The position numbers and the translations under genes are program-made. 64,000 bases of DNA from Pyrinomonas sp040289685 (GTDB lineage Bacteria > Acidobacteriota > Blastocatellia > Pyrinomonadales > Pyrinomonadaceae), in the NCBI RefSeq assembly GCF_040289685.1, contig NZ_PSLQ01000001.1:62001-126000 (forward strand). The letters are read 5' to 3'. The notes under the pieces were generated by a model that did no database searches, was not told the origin of the DNA, and saw nothing but the letters and a program-made list of their open reading frames with translations. Shown here piece by piece: positions 16,689-26,547 of this stretch (its first letter is position 1; every line of letters starts with the position of its first letter).

Positions 16689-17606
16689 ATGCGAACGTCT
16701 ATGACCGCTGCGTTTGGATCTCACACGTCGCTCTCGCTCGCCGAAGAATCGCGCGCCAAGAGGCGTGCGGCGCGTCTGTCGGTGATCATCGCCTCGTTTC
16801 TAGTGGCGCTCAAAGCAGCCACCGGATGGATAACGGGCTCGATCAGCGTGTGGGCTTCGCTACTCGACTCGACCATGGACATCTTCGCTTCGGCAATCAA
16901 TTTCGTCGCCGTGCGCGCGGCGGCGCGCCCCGCTGATGAGGATCACGCCTACGGTCATGGCAAGGCCGAATCCTTGGCTGGCCTCTTTCAAGCTGGCGTC
17001 ATCTCCGCCTCAGGCTTCTTTCTGATCGTGGAGGCATTGCGCCGCATTGCGTCGCCGCGTCCCGTCGCTTCGACCAAGCTCGGCATCGCAGCGATGGTCA
17101 TCGCGAGCGTGGTAAGCGCCGTGCTCGTCGCTCGTTTGCGCCGCGTTGCGCGCGCCACCGATTCGCCCGCGTTGCACGCCGACGCTTCCCACTATCTGAC
17201 GGACATCTGGACCAATCTCGGGGCGTTGGTCGCGCTCGTCTTGGTCGCACAGACCGAATGGTTGATGATCGACCCGCTCATTTCGCTGGCGATCTCGCTT
17301 TACATCATCTGGTCGGCAGCGCGCGTGGGCAAAGAGTCGGTTGATGTGTTGATGGACCGGCGTTTGCCATTGGATGTTGATGAAAAGGTGGCGGCCATCA
17401 TCAACCGCTATCGCGACCAAGGCGTGCGCGGCTTTCACGACCTGCGCACGCGCCGTTCAGGCTCGGTTAAATTCATCGACCTTCACCTTGAAGTGGATCG
17501 TCAGATGAGGCTCGACGAAGCGCACGAATTGACCGTCAAAGTGCTACGGGCTATCGAAGATGAGATTCCGCGTGCGCGCGTGCAGATTCACACCGATCCG
17601 GTTTAG
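16689..17606 (+). CDS. Cation diffusion facilitator (FieF/CDF family)
   Basis: A 305-residue Zn2+/Fe2+/Mn2+ : H+ antiporter of the inner membrane. Six membrane segments are followed by a cytoplasmic ferredoxin-like domain (about 220-305). The transport-site acids of FieF are present as Asp60 and Asp64 (LLDSTMD) and His168/Asp172 (HYLTD), and the HAYGHGK loop is at 86-92. This DD-HD ligand set is the FieF type, also seen in iron/zinc exporters. A TATCAT box preceded by TG lies at 16682-16690, directly before the first ATG (16689). If that is the promoter, the true start would be the ATG at 16701 and the mRNA nearly leaderless. Confidence 0.88.
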   Translation: MRTSMTAAFGSHTSLSLAEESRAKRRAARLSVIIASFLVALKAATGWITGSISVWASLLDSTMDIFASAINFVAVRAAARPADEDHAYGHGKAESLAGLFQAGVISASGFFLIVEALRRIASPRPVASTKLGIAAMVIASVVSAVLVARLRRVARATDSPALHADASHYLTDIWTNLGALVALVLVAQTEWLMIDPLISLAISLYIIWSAARVGKESVDVLMDRRLPLDVDEKVAAIINRYRDQGVRGFHDLRTRRSGSVKFIDLHLEVDRQMRLDEAHELTVKVLRAIEDEIPRARVQIHTDPV

Positions 17607-17796
17607 GCCGTCTTTCAGCCAGCGACTTTCGCGGGTGAGCCTTTTGCCGCTCGAACGGCAAACGAATGGCGCTCCGATGACAGGGCGGCAAAGAGCGCTG
17701 GCGCCGAATTCGGCTTGAAAGAATGAAAGGGCATCCCTTCATCAACGAGGCGACAAGGAATGTCTTTTCTCACCGAGGTTTCGTCTCGTCCGGTGA

Positions 17797-20358
17797 TCAA
17801 GCCATTTTGCGCACGCCGCGCCGTTGCGCTCGTCGTTCCGCTTCGCGGCGCAGCTCGTAGAGCTTCATCAACGCTTCAACTGGCGCGAGTGAATCCAAAT
17901 CGAGGGCGAGCAGCATCTCGATCAACGGTTCGACGCGCGCGCGCGACCCCAGATGGGCGTCGGCTCTTCCGCACGCCTCCCTCCGTTCGTAATCGGCGAG
18001 CAACTCGTTGGCGCGGCGCACGACCGGCGGTGGGAGTCCCGCCAACTTTGCGGCATAGACGCCGTAACTGCGTTCGGCGCTGCCCGGCGCGATGCGATAG
18101 AGGAAGACGATTTCGCCACCCCGTTCAGCCGTTTCCACATGAAAATTCTTTAGACGTGGGAGCAAGGACTCAAGCTCCGTCAGCTCATGATAGTGCGTAG
18201 CGAAGAGCGTGCGGCAGCCGAGGTGCGGATGGTTGTGCACGTACTCGATCACAGCACGTGCCACAGCCAGCCCATCGTAGGTCGAAGTGCCGCGTCCGAG
18301 TTCATCGAAGAGCACGAGCGAGCGCGGGCTGGCTTGGTGCAGGATGCGCGCCGTTTCAACCATCTCGGTCATAAAGGTCGATTCGCCGCTGCCGATGCGG
18401 TCATACAAACCGGCGCGGGTGAAGATGCGGTCGCAGATGCCGATCTCAGCGCTCTTTGCCGGAACGAAAGAACCGATCTGGGCCAGCAGCACGATGAGCG
18501 CGATCTGCCGCATGTAGGTCGTCTTGCCCGACATGTTCGGTCCCGTGATCAGCGCGATCAACGGCCCATCGTCGCCGAGATGGGCATCGTTGGCGACGAA
18601 CCGTTCCGGCCCGATGCGCCGCTCGAGCACCGGATGGCGTCCGGCCTCGATCTTGATGCGTCGTCCCTCGATGACGCGCGGACGGACGTAGTCGCACTCA
18701 GCAGCAACTTCGGCCAGCGCGACGATGGCATCGAGTTGAGCGAGCGTCGAAGCTGCCGCCATGATCTCTTCGCGCGCGTTGCCGACCTCGGCGCACACCC
18801 GTCGGAAGAGTCCTGTTTCCAGTTCCTCGATGCGCGCTTCGGCACGCACGACCATGGTCTCATACTCTTTGAGTTCGAGCGTAACGAAACGTTCGGCGTT
18901 GACCAGCGTCTGTTTGCGCGTGTAGTCTGCGGGCACCAGATGCAGGTTCGGGCGCGTCACCTCGATGTAATAGCCGAAGACCTTGTTGTAACCGACGCGC
19001 AAGCTCTTGATGCCGGTACGCGCCCGTTCGCGTTCTTCCAGTTCGCTCAGGTAACGCTGACCATCGCGCAACAATGCGCGCAACCGATCCAATTCGTCCG
19101 AGAAGCCTTCGCGGATGATGTTGACTCCACGCCCCGTCTGTAGCATCTCGTCCGAGATGGCGCGGCGCACCGTCTCCACCGTTGCGCGACACTCGGGCAA
19201 GGCAGCGACCAACGGAGCGAAACGCCTTTGCTCCCGCCCCAGAACGGCCCGCACGCGCGGCACCGCTTCCAAGCTCTGGGCCAGCGAAAGGAGTTCGAGC
19301 GGCGTGGCTGAAGCTGACCGGGCGCGCGCCGAGAGTCGTTCCAGATCATGCACCGTAGCGAGCGCCGCGCTCAGCTCAGCGCGCGCGTCAGCGCGTTCAA
19401 CGAACCACTCGACGTAGTTCTGTCGGCGGAGGATTTCAGCGACATCGAGCAGAGGTTGGCGCAACCACCGGCGCAGCAACCTCCCGCCCATTGGCGTGCG
19501 TGTGCGGTCGAGCAACGCAAGCAGCGTGGAATCAGCAGCGGGGCTTTCGAAGATCTCCAGCGCGCGCACGGTCTGCGCATCGAGCGTCATGAAGTTGCTC
19601 GCATCGTAGCGACGCAAGCGCGTCAAGTGGCCGATGGCGACCGATTGCGTTTCGCGCAAATAGGAGAGGATCGCGCCAGCGGCGCGCGCGGCAAGCGGCG
19701 TGGCTTCGAGATCGAACGCGCGCAACGTGCGCGCGCCGAAATGGCGAAGCAGCGTTGACGCATCGAAAAGGGCCGCATCGACGCGCATGACGAACCCCGG
19801 CGCCTCGGTCTGCGGGAAAGGTTGGTCTCGCGCGACCAAAATCTCGGCGGGCGCGATGCGTTGCAGTTCGGCCACGGCGGCGCCGAGACCGACCTCGGTC
19901 GCGACGAAATCGCCCGTGGAAACATCCGCGTAAGCGATGCCAGCGCGTCGCTCATCGGCAACGTAGGCGGCCAAATAGTTGTTCGCTTTGCTCTCTAGCA
20001 AACCGGGTTCAATGACGGTGCCGGGCGTAACGATGCGCACCACGTCGCGCGCGATCAATTTTTTGCCCTTGGCGGGAGCCGCTTCCAACTGTTCGCAGAT
20101 GGCGACGCGGTAACCGCGCCCGATGAGCGTCGCTAGATGCCTTTCGAGACTCTGATGCGGAATGCCGGCCAGCGGCACTCGCAGGTGCTTGCCCATCGGC
20201 TTCGATGTGAGAACGATATCCAACTCACGTGCGAGCGTGAGCGCATCGTCGTCGAACGCTTCGTAGAAATCGCCGATGCGAAAAAGAAGCAGCGCGTCTT
20301 TGTGGCGCTTCTTGATTTCGAGATACTGTTTGCGCAGCGGTGGCGTGACAGTCGTCAT
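17797..20358 (-). CDS. mutS: DNA mismatch repair protein MutS
   Basis: A full-length 853-residue MutS, the mismatch-recognition ATPase. The N-terminal mismatch-binding domain carries FRIGDFYEAF (26-35), containing the Phe-x-Glu that stacks on the mismatch. Core and clamp domains follow, and the ABC-type ATPase near the C-terminus has Walker A GPNMSGKTT (about 603-611) and Walker B/signature STFMTEM...LVLFDELGRGTSTYDG. A C-terminal helix-turn-helix dimer region is present (SYGVYAAKLAGLP). It starts 42 bp after the stop of the nuclease-like gene upstream, suggesting one transcript. No mutL is in the window. Confidence 0.97.
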   Translation of the reverse strand: MTTVTPPLRKQYLEIKKRHKDALLLFRIGDFYEAFDDDALTLARELDIVLTSKPMGKHLRVPLAGIPHQSLERHLATLIGRGYRVAICEQLEAAPAKGKKLIARDVVRIVTPGTVIEPGLLESKANNYLAAYVADERRAGIAYADVSTGDFVATEVGLGAAVAELQRIAPAEILVARDQPFPQTEAPGFVMRVDAALFDASTLLRHFGARTLRAFDLEATPLAARAAGAILSYLRETQSVAIGHLTRLRRYDASNFMTLDAQTVRALEIFESPAADSTLLALLDRTRTPMGGRLLRRWLRQPLLDVAEILRRQNYVEWFVERADARAELSAALATVHDLERLSARARSASATPLELLSLAQSLEAVPRVRAVLGREQRRFAPLVAALPECRATVETVRRAISDEMLQTGRGVNIIREGFSDELDRLRALLRDGQRYLSELEERERARTGIKSLRVGYNKVFGYYIEVTRPNLHLVPADYTRKQTLVNAERFVTLELKEYETMVVRAEARIEELETGLFRRVCAEVGNAREEIMAAASTLAQLDAIVALAEVAAECDYVRPRVIEGRRIKIEAGRHPVLERRIGPERFVANDAHLGDDGPLIALITGPNMSGKTTYMRQIALIVLLAQIGSFVPAKSAEIGICDRIFTRAGLYDRIGSGESTFMTEMVETARILHQASPRSLVLFDELGRGTSTYDGLAVARAVIEYVHNHPHLGCRTLFATHYHELTELESLLPRLKNFHVETAERGGEIVFLYRIAPGSAERSYGVYAAKLAGLPPPVVRRANELLADYERREACGRADAHLGSRARVEPLIEMLLALDLDSLAPVEALMKLYELRREAERRAQRRGVRKMA

Positions 20359-20400
20359 GTCGGTCGCAGACTTTCCTTGGTCGCTTCACGCGCGCCGCCG

Positions 20401-21132
20401 TCATCGCTCGAAGAGCGGCGTCAAAAGATCGCGCACCTGCGAAAGCGCACAGTGCAAGCGCCGAACCTGCTCGAAGCTCAAGATCGTCGTCGCCCGCCCG
20501 ATCTCGCGAAAAGCCCCGTGACGCGCGGCGCTGAGGCTGCGCGTCGCCGACGAAGTATCGCGCTCGCTTGCGACGACGAGAAACGGGCGCGAACGTTGCG
20601 CATCGTAAGCGCGCTTCAGACGCGCCAGCGCGCTGTCGAGGTTGCCGCGTCGCTGCACTTCGAAGACATGGCTTATGCGCGGGCTGGCCGCGTCGGCGCG
20701 CCACACGACATCGTAGCCCTCGTGCTCAGCTTCAGCATGGTAGCCCAAAATCACCCCGATCTCCATCAACATCCGCTGCGCTTCTGCGTGCGTGAGCGGC
20801 CTCTTTGGCGAAGATGATGCGTCAAGAGCGTTGTCGAATTCAAATCGAGCCGCTTCTTCATTGACGCGCCGCCGCCCGGCAGCGGTGATCGTCCACCGCC
20901 CGCGCCATCTTTCGATCTCGCCCCTTTCAACCAAGGCTTCGCCCGCACGCTGCACCAATCTGCGCCAACGTCGATCCGCGAAACTCCCAACAGCTCCGTC
21001 CTCAACGAGCGTCAACTGCGGGAAATAGCCGGCTAGACGTTCGTACAGGAATCGCACTCGTTCCGCCCCGCCCGTAGCGACGAGTTCTTGCAGGATGGGC
21101 AGCTCCAAACGCGATGCGCTGGGGTATGACAT
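20401..21132 (-). CDS. Winged-helix protein with a possible PD-(D/E)XK nuclease fold
   Basis: A 243-residue protein of no family I can name with certainty. The N-terminal ~90 residues look like an Mrr-N-type winged helix (ELPILQELVATGG, then RRLVQRAGEALVERGEIERW and WTITAAGRRRV). The C-terminal half has GYDVVWR, then HVFEVQRRGN after 10-15 residues, and a basic helix: this Asp ... Glu-x-Gln spacing resembles the catalytic core of PD-(D/E)XK nucleases, with Gln replacing the usual Lys as in several families. It is followed 42 bp later by mutS on the same strand. A role in DNA cleavage or damage handling is inference; a transcription factor with a ligand-type domain is the main alternative. Confidence 0.6.
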   Translation of the reverse strand: MSYPSASRLELPILQELVATGGAERVRFLYERLAGYFPQLTLVEDGAVGSFADRRWRRLVQRAGEALVERGEIERWRGRWTITAAGRRRVNEEAARFEFDNALDASSSPKRPLTHAEAQRMLMEIGVILGYHAEAEHEGYDVVWRADAASPRISHVFEVQRRGNLDSALARLKRAYDAQRSRPFLVVASERDTSSATRSLSAARHGAFREIGRATTILSFEQVRRLHCALSQVRDLLTPLFER

Positions 21133-21530
21133 CCGAGCGGAAGTGTTCCTAGAACAACCCTTAAAGTTACAAAAGGAATGGCGCTGGAATCAAGCACCGC
21201 TAAATCTGCACGGCGCGGGCGAATTTCGCAGAAGCTTTCTCAAAGTAGCCCGCCGGGCGAACAAACGATCAGCCAGCTCGTCATAAAAGCCTTTCGCGCT
21301 GCGACAACTCCGCCTTGAATCAAGACATCGCTCGCGCTTTGCCCACGCATTTTCGTACGAATCAGAGCATCTGCGAATGGAACTCGGCACGGGGGACTGC
21401 ATGAAACGCGGAGCAAAAAGCGCGTATTGAGCTGCCGTCACCATTGGCACGTCCATTGCTTCCGCTACTTTGAAGGGGACTGGGAGAACGCTTGCCGCCA
21501 TCGGCGAGCCTTGATAAAGGAGAGCGAAAG

Positions 21531-21680
21531 ATGTTGTGGACGATTTTGGTCATCTTGTTGGTGCTCTGGCTTCTCGGAGTCATCACCAAGGTCACGGCTG
21601 GCGGGCTTATTCACCTGCTGCTGGTCATTGCCCTTGTGGTTTTGATCATCAATTTGGTAACCGGGCGCCGCGCCGTCTAA
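21531..21680 (+). CDS. Lmo0937-type mini membrane protein
   Basis: A 49-residue, two-helix hydrophobic peptide starting MLWTILVILLVLWLLG, then a GG turn and a second helix ending NLVTGRRAV. This matches the short lmo0937/DUF5670 family found across many bacteria and often induced by envelope or general stress. An aaggagag ribosome site precedes the ATG at 21531; an in-frame ATG at 21492 would add a charged stretch and is unlikely. It stands alone, followed by a 13-bp hairpin. Confidence 0.75.
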   Translation: MLWTILVILLVLWLLGVITKVTAGGLIHLLLVIALVVLIINLVTGRRAV

Positions 21681-21691
21681 CCAAAGAACAG

Positions 21692-21729
21692 GGTTCGTGA
21701 TCGATGGGCGACGCCGTCGATCACGAACC
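21692..21729 (+). terminator. Hairpin between convergent genes
   Basis: GGTTCGTGATCGA (21692-21704), 12-nt loop, TCGATCACGAACC (21717-21729): a perfect 13-bp stem. The right arm contains the last codons of the opposing M14 peptidase gene. No T-run follows on the plus strand; on the minus strand CTGTTCTTTGG follows. Probably a bidirectional terminator. Confidence 0.6.
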
Positions 21730-23619
21730 ATTGACCAGAAGCAGATTCGTTGGGGCGACTAAACGTCCGACCGGATAGATGTTCAGTTGCGCGTCCCAAT
21801 AGGGCGAACGCTGATAAAAGAAGCGCAGTCGGGCTCGTGGATCAGCGGCGAAATTCTTGTCTTTGGTCAGCAGATCCTCGAATTCCGCCTTCAGCTTTGG
21901 ATCGGCTCCCATCATGCGCCGCGCAAGAGCCTCGAGCACATATTCTTCCCCATCCTCTTTTTGTTCGAAAATCGCATTGAAGAATCCCCACCGCACGAGC
22001 GAATCGGGCGCTGCCGGTTCCAGCATGTGCATGATCAAGCGAGCTGATGGTTGTGCCAGCGGGACGACGAGCGAGCCAGCGGGGAAAGTACGCCGCTCCA
22101 TGATCGGCTCCACGTCGAACGAGACCAACACGCGCCCCTCGAACGAAGCGCTGGCCCACTTCACGTTGCGAAAGCGGTATGATTCGACGCTGAGCGTTGT
22201 CGGTTCTGCGAGCTTCGAAAACCGCACGCCATGAGCGATGAGCAGGTCAGCGACCTGCCGCCACTGCGGCGGCACGATGTAGCAAAGCGGCGGAGCGACT
22301 GCCAAACTCGTGCGCGCGTGATTGTAGAAGGGGATCTGCATGTCGCGCGGCTCGGTACCGTAGATGATGCGCAACGTCCCCGAAACCTCGCTCAACTCGC
22401 GCCGATAGGCGACGCCTTTGAAGACAATCGGCGTCGTTTCGTCGGTGGCGCGCACCTCGAGAGCCACCCTTCTTTGCGGATCGTAGCCCTTCCCCCACGA
22501 GGCAGCCTCCTCATCCGCCGCGCGCGCCGCGCGCCGCAAATCGTCAGGATCTTTATTCACTTCTTCGAGCATAAAGCGTAATAAGTCGTAGGTTCCGCGA
22601 ACGCGCGAGCGATATGGTTTCAGCATGTGTGTCTCAATCAACAGCGCCGGACGGTTGCGCGCCAGCGGCACATATCCGGTGGCGAAACGCGGCGTCGAGA
22701 TGAAGGCGTCAACGCCTTTGCTCGGATCAAGATCATCGTGCAAAACGACGTAGGGCGAAAGCAGATTGCCCACCGCTTCCGCCGCTGGCACAACACGCCG
22801 CTCGAAGACCTCTTGCATCCAACGACGCGTCGCTGGGGGGGCGTTTTCGTGCTGTTCGAACTGATAGGTAACGTTGTAGCGGAAATCGGCGCCGTCCGTG
22901 GTGTGGCAATCGATGAACAAGTCCGGTTGCCATTGGTTCCACAGACGCAACCAAGCGCGCGTCTCCGGCGCATCGGCTTTGATGTAATCGCGGTTCAAGT
23001 TCAACCCGGCGGATGTTGCGCGCCAACCCATCTCGGTCGGTCCGTTTTGATTGATCCGATTGTACGGTCCGAAACGTTCGTGTCCATCAACGTTGTAGAT
23101 CGGAATGAAGAGCAAGACGACGCGATCGATGAGGTCGGCCCGCACCTTGGTGATGGCGATGTCGCGCAACAGAGCGAGCCCGGCATCTTTGCCGTCCGAT
23201 TCGCCCGCGTGAATGCAGGCTTGAATGAGCACCACGGCCTTGCCCGCGCGTCTTGCCGCTTCAGGCGTGAAGGTGCCGTCTTTGGCCGCGATCAGCAATG
23301 GGAGCGCGCGCCCCTCGCCGCTTTCGCCGAACGAAGTGAAGATGATCCAGTCGGAAGCTTGGTCCAGGCGGCGGCTGAAAGCGACCGTCTCAGCGTAACG
23401 CGGCGTTTCGCGGTACGCGGTTCTTTCCGCGTGAGTTTGCCAGTCGCGCGGAACGGCGGGCGATTCGCTTTGACCGTTCATTCCACCGTTGATGGCTGCC
23501 ATGAAGAAGAACACCGACAGCGTGCGCAAGATCGCTGATTCGATGTAAGAAGTTCGCCCCTTGTGGTCGCAGAAGAGACGCAAGCAGCCCGCTCTCACAG
23601 CGAAGATTACACGTCTCAT
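21721..23619 (-). CDS. M14-family zinc carboxypeptidase, exported
   Basis: A 632-residue secreted metallopeptidase. The catalytic core (about 65-370) has the Zn ligands His137 and Glu140 in HAGE and His239 in DCHTTDG, plus GLNLNRDY (204-212), which supplies the substrate-binding Asn-Arg pair. The C-terminal ~250 residues are an accessory region seen in the large bacterial M14 proteins and not a recognisable domain. A hydrophobic stretch at about 29-45 (ILRTLSVFFFMAAING) is a likely signal sequence. The true start may therefore be an internal TTG near Leu31, and the first 28 residues may not be translated. It is monocistronic; a role in peptide scavenging or cell-wall peptide trimming is plausible. 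Confidence 0.85.
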   Translation of the reverse strand: MRRVIFAVRAGCLRLFCDHKGRTSYIESAILRTLSVFFFMAAINGGMNGQSESPAVPRDWQTHAERTAYRETPRYAETVAFSRRLDQASDWIIFTSFGESGEGRALPLLIAAKDGTFTPEAARRAGKAVVLIQACIHAGESDGKDAGLALLRDIAITKVRADLIDRVVLLFIPIYNVDGHERFGPYNRINQNGPTEMGWRATSAGLNLNRDYIKADAPETRAWLRLWNQWQPDLFIDCHTTDGADFRYNVTYQFEQHENAPPATRRWMQEVFERRVVPAAEAVGNLLSPYVVLHDDLDPSKGVDAFISTPRFATGYVPLARNRPALLIETHMLKPYRSRVRGTYDLLRFMLEEVNKDPDDLRRAARAADEEAASWGKGYDPQRRVALEVRATDETTPIVFKGVAYRRELSEVSGTLRIIYGTEPRDMQIPFYNHARTSLAVAPPLCYIVPPQWRQVADLLIAHGVRFSKLAEPTTLSVESYRFRNVKWASASFEGRVLVSFDVEPIMERRTFPAGSLVVPLAQPSARLIMHMLEPAAPDSLVRWGFFNAIFEQKEDGEEYVLEALARRMMGADPKLKAEFEDLLTKDKNFAADPRARLRFFYQRSPYWDAQLNIYPVGRLVAPTNLLLVNGS

Positions 23620-23803
23620 GCTCGGCTCGATCTTCTCCCTCGTCTGTGAAACTGAAAGAACCAGATGCGGGCTATGTTAACAGATCGAGCGAAATGATGC
23701 TGTCTTCAGTGCGCTGCTTCCATGGGTCACCGCAACGAGCGCCGAAGACGAAAGTGGGACTCTCAACCGCAGCAGCCAGTCGTGCGCCGAGCAGAGAGCG
23801 CCC

Positions 23804-24508
23804 TCACCACAGCGAAAGAAGGGCGAACAATCCGATCCAAAGCGCATCCATGAAGTGCCAGTAGATGGCCGTCGCCTCGGATGCGGCTTGCTGCCGCGTC
23901 AAGGTTTGAGCATCAAGCGTCTCTGCGCGCGCGATCAAGTAACCGAGCGCGGCGATGCCGCCAACCAGATGCAAGCCATGCGCTCCTGTAATGACGTAGA
24001 AGAAAGAGCTGAGCGGGTTGGTCGCCAAATAGACGCCGCGGGCGACCAGCTCGCGCCAAGCCAAAAGTTGCGCGACGAGAAAGCCGATACCGAACCCGAG
24101 CGTGGTCCACAACCAACGGCTGTACGAACGCGCAGATCGCTGGCGCAACGCGCGTCGTGCCGCTTCCAGCGTCAAGCTGCTTACGACGATCAACGCGGTG
24201 CTGGCCCACAAAATGGATGGCATCTTGATCGGCTGCCAATCGTGATTCGTCGCCAACCGAAGAACGAAAGCTCCGGCCAGCGCGCCGAACGTCATCGTGA
24301 TGGCGACGAGGCCGATGACCAAACCGAGCTTGTACCTGATCGGACGCCGATCGTGTGCCGCATCGTCGCGACCGCTATTATCGCCGCCGCCACCTCCACC
24401 GCGAAACCCATTGCTGCGGTGACCGTTGCCATTGATGCTGAAACCGCGCGGGCGAACCGTACGCTTTTCCGTTCTAGTGCTCGTCGCGTCTTTGACCGTC
24501 GTAGGCAT
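23804..24508 (-). CDS. Heme-copper oxidase subunit III (orphan)
   Basis: A 234-residue cytochrome c/quinol oxidase subunit III. Five membrane segments are visible with the family landmarks FFYVITGAHGLHLVGG (about 170-185) and the C-terminal YWHFMDALWIGLFALL. It is the short five-helix version. The N-terminal ~55 residues are unusual: basic and disordered, with a run of glycines and NGNGHRSNG. Subunit III normally sits with subunits I and II; none is here, so this is an orphan or belongs to a separately encoded oxidase. The resB-ccsA cytochrome maturation genes lie just beyond, on the other strand. AAAGGG precedes the ATG. Confidence 0.88.
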   Translation of the reverse strand: MPTTVKDATSTRTEKRTVRPRGFSINGNGHRSNGFRGGGGGGDNSGRDDAAHDRRPIRYKLGLVIGLVAITMTFGALAGAFVLRLATNHDWQPIKMPSILWASTALIVVSSLTLEAARRALRQRSARSYSRWLWTTLGFGIGFLVAQLLAWRELVARGVYLATNPLSSFFYVITGAHGLHLVGGIAALGYLIARAETLDAQTLTRQQAASEATAIYWHFMDALWIGLFALLSLW

Positions 24509-25004
24509 CGAGGGCCCTTTCTCGTTCGCCGGATGAACCGCTCACGTTCACAGCAGAGATCCGTTCGCAGGCCATTTTACTCCCATCTCGCGCAGTTCCA
24601 GAAACCTCATGCGCCCAATAAGCTGTCACGCCGATTTAAAATTTCTGTCGCGTCTCTACTCGCTGAACGCGGTTTGCGCCGCCGTTTGCGCTTCGTTGCC
24701 CCTTGATGGACCTAGCGCGCAAATCATGCGCCGTTAGCCAATGGTGGCGCGCTTTGCGGACTCATAAAAGATTGCTAACCGCCCGCTGGCGCTCGTAAAT
24801 AAGCGCCGCTTCTTCCATTGATTCGCGAAGATAATCGGCGTGCGAAGCCGCAACGGAATGACAAAGCGGCGCGTTCTCGGCTATGATTGCTTGCTCGACT
24901 TCTCTTCGAAAGCGCGATCAAGCAGGTATATCGAAAGTTTTATGACGCGCTGCGCGTCCATCGTTACGATGATGGGGCAGCGACGAAGCGAGGAACTAAA
25001 GCTG

Positions 25005-26534
25005 ATGTCGGCGGTTACGGAAACAAAGGAACAAGTCGTTCGTGCGGCGCGCGTGCCGATTTTCACACGCCTGCTCGAGCGCACCTTGAAATTGCTCAGT
25101 TCGGTGCGCTTCGGCATCGTGTTGCTCGTCTTGCTGGTCATCGTCTGCATGATAGGCATGCTCGTCATGCAGCAGAACGTCGATGGCTTCGCCGAGTACT
25201 ACGCCAAGCTGACGCCGGCGCAGCGGGTGCTCTACGGAGCGCTCGGCTTCTTTGACATCTACCACACGTGGTATTTCAACGCGCTGCTGCTGCTGCTTTC
25301 GCTCAACATCACGCTCGCATCGATCGAGCGTTTTCCCGGGGCGTGGACCTACATCAGAAGTCCGAAAAAGACGGTGGCGCCAGCCTACTTGCGTTCGCAG
25401 CGACCGAATGTGACCTTCTGTTTGAACGGCGAGAGCGTGCACGAAGTCGTCGCGCGCATCGCCGAAGCTTGCCGACGCGCTGGCCTGAAACCGACCATCA
25501 CCGACAAAGGCGAACGGACTTTCGTCTTCGCCGAGCGCGGCGCGTGGAATCGGTTGGGCGCTTACGCTGTTCATTTGGCCTTGCTGACGATCTTCTTCGG
25601 CGGCTTCATGACGGCGCAGCTCGGTCGCAACGGATTGATGGAATTAGCGCCGGGGATGTCGTCGTCGGTGATGTCAGAGCCACGCTTCGAACTCAATCAA
25701 ATAAAGCGCGTTGGCATCCGCCTTCCCTTCACCGTCGAGTGTGTGGACATTCAACAGAAGCTGATTCACAAGGATGGACCGATCCTTCCGAACAACACCA
25801 TCGATTGGTTAACGCGCATCAGGATTCACGATGAGAACGGGACGCACGAAGCGCTGGTCCATCTGAACAATCCGCACGACTATCGCGGTTACAGGTTCTT
25901 CCAAGCGAGCTTCATCTCGCTCGGAAGCGCGCGCCAGATAACCGTACAAGCGACTTCCACCGACGGCACGACGCATACGGTGGTGATCCCGCGTAACGGC
26001 TCGGCGTCGCTGCCCGACGGCACACGCCTCGATTACGTCCAGTTCTTCCCAGACTTTCGCTTCGTCAATGGCCGCCCCGATACGGCGTCAGGAGAGTACA
26101 ACAATCCGGCGGCGCAACTGAGGATCACTACGCCACTCGGCCAAGAGCACACGGCGTTTGCCTTCGGACGTGCCCTTCCCACAGAGCTGCCCGTCGCTGG
26201 ACCGGTTGGCGGTTATCGCTTTCGCCTCCTCGATTTCGAGAAGGCGCCGCTCGCTCACGTCCTCTCGATTCAATATGATCCGGGCGCGCGCGTCGTCTAT
26301 CTTGGCTTCGCGCTGCTGGCGTTGACGCTGGCGCTCGTCTTCTTCTTCTCGCATCAGCGCGTTTGGGCGATGGTCGAGCCGGATGGAACGCGAGGCTACA
26401 CCGTGACGCTCGCCGGCCACACCAACCGCAATCAACTCGGGTTCGAAGACCGCTTCAAGCGCCTCGTGCAAGCGCTTGGGCAGAACGCGAACGAAATAAA
26501 CCTCTCCCCCAAAAAGGGAGCGAAAAAGGATTGA
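25005..26534 (+). CDS. resB: Cytochrome c biogenesis protein ResB
   Basis: One half of the system II cytochrome c synthetase, which together with CcsA carries heme across the membrane and attaches it to CXXCH of apocytochromes. ResB features: a pair of N-terminal membrane helices (VRFGIVLLVLLVIVCMIGMLVMQ, then the WYFNALLLLLSLNI helix), a third after AYAVHLALLTIFFGGF, a large periplasmic domain with HNPHDYRGYRFFQ-like elements, and one C-terminal helix (VVYLGFALLALTLALVFF). Start chosen at 25005 (MSAVTETKEQ) with GAGGA upstream; a frame extension to 24840 exists but does not look like protein. ccsA begins 13 bp later. Confidence 0.9.
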   Translation: MSAVTETKEQVVRAARVPIFTRLLERTLKLLSSVRFGIVLLVLLVIVCMIGMLVMQQNVDGFAEYYAKLTPAQRVLYGALGFFDIYHTWYFNALLLLLSLNITLASIERFPGAWTYIRSPKKTVAPAYLRSQRPNVTFCLNGESVHEVVARIAEACRRAGLKPTITDKGERTFVFAERGAWNRLGAYAVHLALLTIFFGGFMTAQLGRNGLMELAPGMSSSVMSEPRFELNQIKRVGIRLPFTVECVDIQQKLIHKDGPILPNNTIDWLTRIRIHDENGTHEALVHLNNPHDYRGYRFFQASFISLGSARQITVQATSTDGTTHTVVIPRNGSASLPDGTRLDYVQFFPDFRFVNGRPDTASGEYNNPAAQLRITTPLGQEHTAFAFGRALPTELPVAGPVGGYRFRLLDFEKAPLAHVLSIQYDPGARVVYLGFALLALTLALVFFFSHQRVWAMVEPDGTRGYTVTLAGHTNRNQLGFEDRFKRLVQALGQNANEINLSPKKGAKKD

Positions 26535-26547
26535 AGGGGCAAAGATC

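Noticed and set aside
22627..23538. Long open frame on the plus strand opposite the M14 peptidase
   Set aside because: It is the antisense of a gene with clear catalytic motifs; its composition (many His/Arg/Glu) and lack of any domain mark it as a GC-rich shadow.
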